Shown here one piece after another: positions 25,656 to 32,506 of a DNA stretch of 64,000 nt. The stretch covers positions 198,527 to 262,526 of the forward strand of contig JAHDHQ010000003.1 of NCBI GenBank assembly GCA_020631235.1. Direction: 5' to 3'. The first letter of the stretch is position 1. Each line of letters begins with the position of its first letter. The DNA is from Saprospiraceae bacterium. GTDB lineage: Bacteria; Bacteroidota; Bacteroidia; Chitinophagales; Saprospiraceae. Position numbers and translations under genes: made by a program. The notes under the pieces were generated by a model. The model made no database searches. It was given only the letters and a program-made list of their open reading frames with translations, and was not told the origin of the DNA.

Positions 25656-27077
25656 TTATTCTGTGTCCATCAACTCGATCATATAGTAGTTGATGATAGA
25701 ATTAATTTGTTTGTTCAGTTTTAATTCAGGCTCTAATTCGAAAATCAATGAGTGCTGATCGATATCTTCCATTAAAGCTTCCTCTAAAACTTTAACCGCG
25801 TGATCAAAAGACCCAGTTAGGTGAAGGGCCACAAATTGACAATAAAGAATATCTGCTCCAAATGTAGCATCAGCTGCTTCATTTTCTATTACGTCTAGCG
25901 CTTTTTCAATTTGACGTGTTTTAATCAAAAAAGAAAGGTAGCCAGTCCAGTATTGACTTTCTTCAGGTGCTATTTGTGTAGCAACCTTGAGCAGCTGTTC
26001 GGCTTTGTCAAAAGAACCTAACTGATGATAAGCCTGACCTATACCTAGGTAATATTCTTCGATTCCATCATCGATGGCAATGGCTTTGTGAAATGCCTTA
26101 ATAGCATGATTCCATTTTTCTTCCTTAGCATAGCATTTTGCTAAAATGTGATAAGCCTCATCACTATAAGGATCCATTTTAATGGATTTCAGCAAATTAA
26201 CTTTAGCTGAACTTGTATCATCTAATAAATATTGGCACTCTGCAATTTTCAAAGAAAGCTCTTCGTCAAAACCAAAGATTTTCTCTGCTTCTAAGAATAC
26301 CTCTAGTGCTTTTTTGTATTTAGATATTTGCATGCAGATATCGGCACAATCCATATATCCATTATTGAACTCGTGGTCCACAATAAATGAATATTCTAGT
26401 GCGTCGATGGCATGTTCGTATTCTCCAATACAAGCATAAGCATGACCTAAATTAAACCATGCTAAGTGTGAATAAGGATTCTTATTTAATAATTGGTCAT
26501 GTAATCTTATACTATCAATGTATCTTTTTGATAGCTCTACAGCTAACCAAATTCTTTCTAGGGCTTCCTCGTTTTTGGTATCTTTTCTTAAGGCATGAGT
26601 CAATGAAAAATACATTGAATCAAAATCATGAAGCGTTTCGTGAATGAAAGCTTCACAAAGATATACTTCAACTAACTCCCAGTTGCTGCAAGAAAGTTTT
26701 AAATCTTCAATGATGGATAAAGCTTGATCAGACTCTTCAGTAGAGGCAAGAACTTTAGCTTTTAAAATTTGTATATCTGTATCAAATGGTGCAATTTTCT
26801 CAGCTTTCTCTAGGTAGTGGAATGCTTGAGAAAAATCAGCCATTTTCAGGTGGATTCGTGCTTTTGCAACTAAAAAATCCGCGTTATAATTGTATTGTTG
26901 GATAGCGATATTGATAACCTCAATAGCTTTTCTATACATCAATTCTGATTCATAGTAATGAATCAATTCAGTCAGGTTCTTCTCGGATATAAATTCTAAA
27001 TTACCGTTAGAGTAATTGTGTTCAAACTGAGAAACAAGACTAACAATTAGATTGTTGGGTTTAGTCCTTTGGTTCAT
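25656..27077 (-). CDS. Cytosolic tetratricopeptide repeat protein
   Basis: A 473-residue protein with no signal peptide or membrane segment, built almost entirely of TPR units. Clear examples are 'HLAWFNLGHAYACIGEYEHA', 'DEAYHILAKCYAKEEKWNHA' and 'IEEYYLGIGQAYHQLGSFDK'. TPR solenoids mediate protein-protein contacts, and no enzymatic domain is attached. It is monocistronic, with the promoter at 27115-27122 and the terminator at 25575-25602. Highly similar stand-alone TPR proteins are common in Bacteroidota. The partner is unknown. Confidence 0.85.
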   Translation of the reverse strand: MNQRTKPNNLIVSLVSQFEHNYSNGNLEFISEKNLTELIHYYESELMYRKAIEVINIAIQQYNYNADFLVAKARIHLKMADFSQAFHYLEKAEKIAPFDTDIQILKAKVLASTEESDQALSIIEDLKLSCSNWELVEVYLCEAFIHETLHDFDSMYFSLTHALRKDTKNEEALERIWLAVELSKRYIDSIRLHDQLLNKNPYSHLAWFNLGHAYACIGEYEHAIDALEYSFIVDHEFNNGYMDCADICMQISKYKKALEVFLEAEKIFGFDEELSLKIAECQYLLDDTSSAKVNLLKSIKMDPYSDEAYHILAKCYAKEEKWNHAIKAFHKAIAIDDGIEEYYLGIGQAYHQLGSFDKAEQLLKVATQIAPEESQYWTGYLSFLIKTRQIEKALDVIENEAADATFGADILYCQFVALHLTGSFDHAVKVLEEALMEDIDQHSLIFELEPELKLNKQINSIINYYMIELMDTE

Positions 27078-27114
27078 ACGTCTTTTACTGTTAGTAGGGA
27101 TAACGTTTCGATGC

Positions 27115-27122
27115 CAAATATA
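27115..27122 (-). promoter_or_regulatory. -7 promoter element of the TPR gene (TATATTTG)
   Basis: Minus-strand TATATTTG, an exact TAnnTTTG, 37 nt before the start codon at 27077. Confidence 0.5.
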
Positions 27123-27360
27123 ATGAAATTACATTCTAATGAATCTACTATTTTTTGAAAAAAAACAAATAAAAATTTCAATCATATAGAAAAATACACC
27201 ATGTGTTACTTATTGAAATATAGGTAAATATATTATTTTTAATACTATGTTGTTTGCTAAATACTTAAGATTCACTTCATAATACATAATAATAATTTAT
27301 TAACTGAAAGTAAAGATTTTTGAAAATTGTTAAAATATGGGTGCATTAGGCACAAAAAAA

Positions 27361-27385
27361 AGAGACTAATTAAACATTAGCCTCT
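27361..27385 (-). terminator. Terminator after the dodecin gene
   Basis: A 10-bp stem between 27361-27370 and 27376-27385. The single imperfect pair is a G-T wobble only when read on the minus strand, and a run of eight T follows in that direction. This fixes its polarity to the dodecin gene. Confidence 0.75.
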
Positions 27386-27406
27386 TTTTTGCTTCTAAGA
27401 GTTTGT

Positions 27407-27607
27407 TTATTTTACTTCGAAAGTAATTTTTAAGTTTACTCTATATTCAGAAACTTTTCCGTTTTTGCATACTACGCTTTGGCTTTGCACAAACGCTGAT
27501 TTTACATTTTTTACTGATTTAGAAGCTCTAGCTACTCCTTTAGCTGTTGCATCTTCCCAACTTTTTGAAGAATTACTTAATACTTCAATTACCTTCATTA
27601 CTGCCAT
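27407..27607 (-). CDS. Dodecin family flavin-binding protein
   Basis: A 66-residue protein matching dodecin over its full length: 'MAVMKVIEVLSNSSKSWEDA', the Trp that stacks on flavin, then 'GVARASKSVKNVKSAFV' and a C-terminal strand 'YRVNLKITFEV'. Dodecins assemble into hollow dodecamers that store flavin or CoA-related ligands in the cytosol. The start at 27607 gives the usual MAV-KVIEV N-terminus. It has its own strong -7 element and terminator, so it is a single-gene transcript. Confidence 0.93.
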   Translation of the reverse strand: MAVMKVIEVLSNSSKSWEDATAKGVARASKSVKNVKSAFVQSQSVVCKNGKVSEYRVNLKITFEVK

Positions 27608-27631
27608 AATTCAATTGTTTTTTGTGAGGTG

Positions 27632-27639
27632 CAAAGATA
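27632..27639 (-). promoter_or_regulatory. -7 promoter element of the dodecin gene (TATCTTTG)
   Basis: Minus-strand TATCTTTG followed by CA, the same form as before the DUF177 gene, 24 nt ahead of the start codon at 27607. Confidence 0.6.
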
Positions 27640-27666
27640 TATATGATTTTAATTCTCTGCAGTATA

Positions 27667-28656
27667 TTAACTATTGAGGTCTTCCAGTGCTTGTTTTGCT
27701 TTGACAAAATTTGGTTTTATACGTAAGCATGTTTCATAATCAGCTTTTGCTAGATCGAGTCTATTCATTAACTCATTCGTTATTCCTCTGTAATAAAAAC
27801 CATAATAATTTGTCGGATTGCTATTGACTAATATATTGAATTGGTCGTAGGCACTATTTAGTGAATCTTTTTCTAAGTATAATAGACCTGCATTTAAATA
27901 GGCTTGTGGAAATTGTTTGTCGATTAGATTAATTTGTCTGTAAATTTCAATGGCTTGATCGACTTGATTATTATTCTGTAAATAAAAAGCTTTTGAGTGC
28001 CAACCATTTACATTATTTGGATCGATCTCAATGGCTCCTTCATAGTATGTAAGTGCAATATCTTTTCCTAAATCCTCATATAGTTGGCCAATAATAATCC
28101 ATGCATCGTAAAGTTCTGGTTCGATTTCTATAGCTTCTTGAAATGAGTTGATAGCTCTGTTAGTATCTCCAGCTTCTCTAAAATTCATTCCCAGCATGAA
28201 GTAGCCTTCAGGGTGTTGAGGGTCAATATTGAGCACTTTATTGGCCGCCAACATTGATTGTTCGTAGTTTTTTAGTATTAGATAGTTTTCTGAAAGTTTT
28301 AATAAAGTGGTTATGTCTTTTGGAAATTTTTCGTGCGCCTCTTTTAAGGTTTCAATTCCTTCTTTGGATTTTAAATAATCCATGTAATAGTTCGATAATA
28401 AATGATAGTATGCGACATTTAAGGAATCAATTTCCATGGCCATTTGGACATCGTCGATGGCGGCACGGTATGCACCTTCTTTAGCATAAACTTTAGAGCG
28501 TTCTATGAGTAAACTTGGATCATTAGGGTTTTGCCTGATTAATTTTGTAAGGCCAAGATCTTCGGTTTGCTGTGCTTTGGTTTTTGAAGTGTTATCAGAG
28601 GTGCAAGCACTGAGTATGGTAGTAAGTGCACAAAATATTACAATAAATCTTTTCAT
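27667..28656 (-). CDS. TPR lipoprotein
   Basis: A 329-residue protein with a lipoprotein signal peptide ('FCALTTILSAC', Cys18) followed by about seven TPR units, for example 'VAYYHLLSNYYMDYLKSKEG', 'PEGYFMLGMNFREAGDTNRA' and 'NYYGFYYRGITNELMNRLDL'. It should face the periplasm as a membrane-anchored protein-interaction scaffold. It resembles many Bacteroidota TPR lipoproteins, and no specific partner is evident. The near-match TATCTTTA upstream is not an exact promoter element. Confidence 0.85.
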   Translation of the reverse strand: MKRFIVIFCALTTILSACTSDNTSKTKAQQTEDLGLTKLIRQNPNDPSLLIERSKVYAKEGAYRAAIDDVQMAMEIDSLNVAYYHLLSNYYMDYLKSKEGIETLKEAHEKFPKDITTLLKLSENYLILKNYEQSMLAANKVLNIDPQHPEGYFMLGMNFREAGDTNRAINSFQEAIEIEPELYDAWIIIGQLYEDLGKDIALTYYEGAIEIDPNNVNGWHSKAFYLQNNNQVDQAIEIYRQINLIDKQFPQAYLNAGLLYLEKDSLNSAYDQFNILVNSNPTNYYGFYYRGITNELMNRLDLAKADYETCLRIKPNFVKAKQALEDLNS

Positions 28657-28721
28657 TGTGTAAAGATAAAGCTTGTTAAGCGATATTAATCTAGTTCATG
28701 CGACATGAATTAGTAAAAGAT

Positions 28722-28747
28722 AAGAAGGGCAAAGACTGACCCTTCTT
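28722..28747 (-). terminator. Hairpin after the DUF937 gene
   Basis: AAGAAGGG (28722-28729) pairs with CCCTTCTT (28740-28747). Read leftward it is followed by ATCTTTT, a weak T tail. It lies 15 nt after the stop at 28762. Confidence 0.5.
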
Positions 28748-28761
28748 GTCTTATAAAATGA

Positions 28762-29373
28762 TTATTTTCTAAACATGTTACCGAGCATTTTCATACCCAT
28801 TGAAGCAATTTCGTCCATGGCACTTCCATCGCCATCTTTATCCAAGATACGCTCAATTAAGCTCTGAGATTGGGCATGTTGTTTTGATTGCTGCTGAACG
28901 GATCCTTGTAGAAACTGAGCAAGGCCTGGAGCATCAAAATTTTGTTGCTTTTTTTGTTTTCCAAGTACGTTGAGTACAACAGGAGCCATTTTCATAAGCA
29001 TGTTCATAGAATTATTTCGATTCATTCCGCTAGACTTGGACATCATTTCGACAACATTAAAAATGTTGTTTCCACCAAGAAGATGTTTAAGGATACCCAT
29101 ACCATCTGCAGATTTTCCGGACACATTTCCTGATAAAAGATCAGATATATTATCTAAAGCACTACCATCATGATTTTTAGATAAGGCACCCAACAAACCT
29201 TCTAAAGAAGATTGGGTTTTAGTGTTATTAGCTAAAGCGCTCATTAAGGTAGACATGGCTAAATTCGCCGCCGACGCTGTTTGTTCTTTAGGCGCGCCAC
29301 CAAATTGTTGGCCGAGCTTGTCCAGTACCGAATCAGTTAGTTGACCTTGCAAAAGGTCCATAAAGTTTGTCAT
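28762..29373 (-). CDS. DUF937 family protein
   Basis: A 203-residue protein with the DUF937/YidB-like pattern: 'MDLLQGQLTDSVLDKLGQQF' at the start, then glycine- and serine-rich 'LMSALANNTKTQSSLEGLLG', and a C-terminal 'DKDGDGSAMDEIASMGMKML'. It has no signal peptide. The acidic 'DKDGDGSAMDE' could bind Ca2+. Members are widespread but functionally uncharacterised. It is divergent from the glucosaminidase gene. Confidence 0.8.
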   Translation of the reverse strand: MTNFMDLLQGQLTDSVLDKLGQQFGGAPKEQTASAANLAMSTLMSALANNTKTQSSLEGLLGALSKNHDGSALDNISDLLSGNVSGKSADGMGILKHLLGGNNIFNVVEMMSKSSGMNRNNSMNMLMKMAPVVLNVLGKQKKQQNFDAPGLAQFLQGSVQQQSKQHAQSQSLIERILDKDGDGSAMDEIASMGMKMLGNMFRK

Positions 29374-29437
29374 TTATGTGATTTAATTGTGATAAAAAAA
29401 ACATTTATAAATTCTTACATATTAAAAATAATTTTAA

Positions 29438-29445
29438 TATGTTTG
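29438..29445 (+). promoter_or_regulatory. -7 promoter element of the glucosaminidase gene (TATGTTTG)
   Basis: Exact TAnnTTTG followed by CA, 22 nt before the ATG at 29468. Confidence 0.55.
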
Positions 29446-29467
29446 CATTAATTACTTATTAAAAGCT

Positions 29468-30400
29468 ATGAGTAGCAATCTATCTATATTCTATTTAGTT
29501 GTTTTTTTTGTTTTTGGTTCCACCCAGAACAAAGATTTTATCTATAAATATATAGATGAATATTCAGCTACTGCAATAGAAGAGATGGAAAGAAGTAATA
29601 TTCCGGCTAGTATCAAACTAGCTCAAGGGATGTTAGAGTCAAACTGGGGCAGAAGTAAGTTATCAGTAACGGCCAACAATCATTTCGGCATTAAGTGCGG
29701 AAGTAGTTGGGACGGTGGCACTTACGACTTGTTTGATGATGAATACGATAAGGCAGGAAATCACAAAAAGAGCTGTTTTAGGTCTTATCGATCAGCAAAG
29801 ACTTCTTATCGAGCGCACTCTGATTTTTTAATGGACCCAAAAAAGGCTTATAGATATGGTCTTTTATTTGATATACCTAGGACAGATTATCGATCTTGGG
29901 CTTATGGGCTATTACGAGCAGGATACGCAACAGACAAAAAATACGCAGAAAAATTAATCCAAATAATCGAGGATTACCAATTACATATTTTTGATGATCC
30001 GATCATCATTAGAAATGGAGAAATTGTTTATTTGGACAAAGAAGAACCTATAAATCATGTTGGTTCGACTTCTACAAAAACCGAAATGATAACTGAACGG
30101 GTGGAGGAATCAACCCCTCCACCAGCTTTTACTTTAACAGAGGAAGAGAAATCCTTTGACACAAGATTTAGAAAGCAACGATATGGCGACATTCATTTTG
30201 TGAAGGAAGGCGAATCGATGGAGGCTATTGCGGCTGCCTATGGTATAAGTCTAACAAACTTGTATATTAAAAATAGGATGCCGACTGGTACACAACCTGT
30301 AGTCGGTGAAAAAATACAAATAACTGGGTTTATACGAATGGGTAAACGGCCTAAATACTATGATCCTACTCAAACTAAAGAAGAAGAATTTGTATTTTAA
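29468..30400 (+). CDS. Exported glucosaminidase-domain protein with LysM
   Basis: A 310-residue exported protein. An N-terminal hydrophobic segment is followed by a GH73-type glucosaminidase domain with 'IPASIKLAQGMLESNWGRS' (Glu57 is the likely acid) and 'NNHFGIKCG'. A short linker and a C-terminal LysM ('VKEGESMEAIAAAYGIS') follow. It should cleave peptidoglycan glycan strands in the periplasm, with LysM binding the wall. This layout is typical of Bacteroidota peptidoglycan hydrolases. It leads a rightward group with the beta-barrel gene 29 nt downstream. Confidence 0.9.
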   Translation: MSSNLSIFYLVVFFVFGSTQNKDFIYKYIDEYSATAIEEMERSNIPASIKLAQGMLESNWGRSKLSVTANNHFGIKCGSSWDGGTYDLFDDEYDKAGNHKKSCFRSYRSAKTSYRAHSDFLMDPKKAYRYGLLFDIPRTDYRSWAYGLLRAGYATDKKYAEKLIQIIEDYQLHIFDDPIIIRNGEIVYLDKEEPINHVGSTSTKTEMITERVEESTPPPAFTLTEEEKSFDTRFRKQRYGDIHFVKEGESMEAIAAAYGISLTNLYIKNRMPTGTQPVVGEKIQITGFIRMGKRPKYYDPTQTKEEEFVF

Positions 30401-30428
30401 GTAGTATTTTTATAGCAAAACATAAAGC

Positions 30429-31136
30429 ATGAAAAAACTTGGTTTTGTTTTCTTTTTATTTCTTTTCGTACAGTTAGATTTAGTTTCACAAAGTTTTTAT
30501 TTCGGCCCAAAAGGAGGTTTAACAATCGGAACACAGCGATGGGAAGCTTACTCAACAAGAAGACCACTACTTAATATCCATGCTGACCTTTTTATAGAAT
30601 CATATAGCCCTGAAAAGAAAGGTAGCTTTTATGGACAATTAGGTTATCACACCAGAGGTAGTTCCATCCGATTTATTAACACGCTGAATTTAAACTCGTT
30701 AACGCAAGGATATAGCTTTAATAACTTATCATTAATTCTAGGCGTCAAAAGCCCAGTGCAAGTAGCAGGCAGATCCTATCCGAGTTATTTTTACAGTGTA
30801 GGTATTAGAGGAGAATATACTTTGTTTACTAACCTAGAAGAGTTTCTCGGAACGGTAAATGCTAACTTTTTTCCTTTGGACCAATTTGTTAGAAAATTTA
30901 TGTATGGAATCAATATTTCAGGAGGAATATTGTTTGATAAGCGGGAATTTGTCCAGCCATTTATTGAGTTTTCTTTACAACCTGACTTGTCTCCCCAATA
31001 TGATCAATACTTTGATATCACAACAACAAACCCTTGGACTGGTCAACCACAAATTATCAGAGCAAATAAAATTCGCAATGTATCTTTCGAAGTCAGTTTC
31101 GCCGTTAAATTTTTGCGAAAGGTGATTTATGAATAA
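30429..31136 (+). CDS. Outer-membrane beta-barrel protein
   Basis: A 235-residue protein with a signal peptide ('FLFVQLDLVSQ') and the alternating hydrophobic pattern of an 8-to-10-stranded barrel. It includes 'FYFGPKGGLTIGTQ' at the first strand and 'FEVSFAVKF' near the end. It resembles the PorT-like family found throughout Bacteroidota. Its last codons overlap the start of the next gene by 8 nt, so the two are probably translated together. Confidence 0.75.
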   Translation: MKKLGFVFFLFLFVQLDLVSQSFYFGPKGGLTIGTQRWEAYSTRRPLLNIHADLFIESYSPEKKGSFYGQLGYHTRGSSIRFINTLNLNSLTQGYSFNNLSLILGVKSPVQVAGRSYPSYFYSVGIRGEYTLFTNLEEFLGTVNANFFPLDQFVRKFMYGINISGGILFDKREFVQPFIEFSLQPDLSPQYDQYFDITTTNPWTGQPQIIRANKIRNVSFEVSFAVKFLRKVIYE

Positions 31137-31707
31137 ATCGACGGCTTCTTTAATAATTAGGAGAGAGGCTGGACCTTTCAGCCAGGTTAGCATGAACAAA
31201 GGCTTACAAACACTCAAAGATCTACTTTCGTATATACATGATATGGATTATGGTCGGCTCATGGTTGCAGAGGACATTAATGACTTATTAGATATTGGAA
31301 GAGGTACTTGTAGCACCAAGCATGCTTTTGTTAAACATGTGGCGAAAGAGCAGGGGTGGTCGATGGTAAAGTTAATTAGTTGTTTGTACAGGATGAATGG
31401 GCAAAACACACCTGGTGTTGACACAGTTTTAAAAAAGTATGCCTTAAACTATATTCCCGAATCACATTGCTATTTAATTATTGATGGGAAAGCGAAGGAT
31501 ATCACCTTTAAAGGGAAAGATTTTGCATTAACATCCGATGATATATTGAGTGAATTTTGTATCAATGCAAACGACATTGGACCGAAAAAAACCAAAAAAC
31601 ATAAAGATAATTTAGCTGTATGGCTCAGAAAAAACAATTATCCATTTACGGTAGAAGAAATTTGGAAAATTAGGGAAGCTTGTATAACTCAATTATTTTC
31701 TAATTAA
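31129..31707 (+). CDS. Unknown protein with a possible transglutaminase-like Cys-His-Asp triad
   Basis: A 192-residue protein without a signal peptide. 'RGTCSTKHAFVKHVAKEQGW' places Cys61 at the start of a helix, and 'ESHCYLIIDGKAKDITF' places His113 and Asp119 or Asp124 on the following strands. This order and spacing resemble the transglutaminase/papain-like fold. I infer this from pattern only. The start may instead be the ATG at 31192. The gene overlaps the preceding barrel gene by 8 nt and the convergent barrel gene by 4 nt. Substrate and role are unknown. Confidence 0.6.
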   Translation: MNKSTASLIIRREAGPFSQVSMNKGLQTLKDLLSYIHDMDYGRLMVAEDINDLLDIGRGTCSTKHAFVKHVAKEQGWSMVKLISCLYRMNGQNTPGVDTVLKKYALNYIPESHCYLIIDGKAKDITFKGKDFALTSDDILSEFCINANDIGPKKTKKHKDNLAVWLRKNNYPFTVEEIWKIREACITQLFSN

Positions 31708-32348
31708 CGAATGATGTAACTGAGTCCTATACTTAAATAAGCTGGGCTTTGGCCAAAACCAGCTTGAAGTTGGTTAAAAACAAAATAATCCGCTACTCGA
31801 TTAAAATGCAATTCGTACCTAAAATCTAAATTTAACCTCAAAAGTTGCACTCCAAGATTAAAGGCAAAGCCTGCTTCTAGCCACTCTCTCCGCTCTTCAA
31901 AGTGCTTAAATTCTTCAAAAATTTCATTTTCACTGAGAATAAATGAAAATACTGGCCCTACACCTAATTTAAAGCGATCAACCAAAACACCTCCCATCAC
32001 TGGAACGGCGATAAAATGAGTTCTTTTAGCGGCTGCATTTGTTTTTGGAGGATTGGTTTCCCAAATTATATAGTTAAAGTTAGAGGTTATATTTCTATAA
32101 AGGACTTCTGACTGAAGGTATAAATTGTCTTCTTTCAAACTCGCAAATAGTCCAAAAGTAGGAGATACATCCTCGTCTTCGAACATTACTTCATACAATA
32201 AGTAATCAAAAGGATCATCAAACAACAAATTTTCGGTTTTAGCAAAAGATAAAGTCAAAGCAGTTTTGACTCCAAAATTAAATTGGGCCGAAATCTTAAA
32301 GCTAAAGCAAATAAAAAATAAAATCCAGTAAACTCTGGTTCGAAACAT
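31704..32348 (-). CDS. PorT-like outer-membrane beta-barrel protein
   Basis: A 214-residue exported protein with a signal peptide ('FFICFSFKISAQ') and barrel-like strands such as 'FNFGVKTALTLSFAKTE', 'KLGVGPVFSFIL' and the final 'PAYLSIGLSYIIR'. It is typical of the PF13568-type small barrels of Bacteroidota. It is a single gene, convergent with and overlapping the putative triad protein by 4 nt. No specific role is evident. Confidence 0.75.
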   Translation of the reverse strand: MFRTRVYWILFFICFSFKISAQFNFGVKTALTLSFAKTENLLFDDPFDYLLYEVMFEDEDVSPTFGLFASLKEDNLYLQSEVLYRNITSNFNYIIWETNPPKTNAAAKRTHFIAVPVMGGVLVDRFKLGVGPVFSFILSENEIFEEFKHFEERREWLEAGFAFNLGVQLLRLNLDFRYELHFNRVADYFVFNQLQAGFGQSPAYLSIGLSYIIR

Positions 32349-32444
32349 ACGCTCAATATATAATAATTAAAAGTAATTATAGGCTTGTTAGTTGTAATTA
32401 GAAAGACACATCTTTTAATAATTTGCTGCCTGTACTTATAAAAA

Positions 32445-32473
32445 GAGGCTACCAATGAACAGATGGTAGCCTC
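32445..32473 (-). terminator. Terminator of the large T9SS-exported protein gene
   Basis: A perfect 10-bp stem, GAGGCTACCA (32445-32454) with TGGTAGCCTC (32464-32473). Read leftward it is followed by TTTTT. It lies 34 nt after the stop codon at 32507. Confidence 0.8.
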
Positions 32474-32506
32474 GAAAACTTATGGAAATTAAACTGTTTT
32501 TGAATT

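Larger units (their letters stand above)
27078..27406. other. Intergenic region of 329 nt with promoter and terminator only
   Basis: Very AT-rich and without a credible reading frame or RNA fold of tRNA type. It contains the -7 element of the TPR gene (27115-27122) at one end and the dodecin terminator (27361-27385) at the other. I see nothing else in the roughly 230 nt between. Confidence 0.6.
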
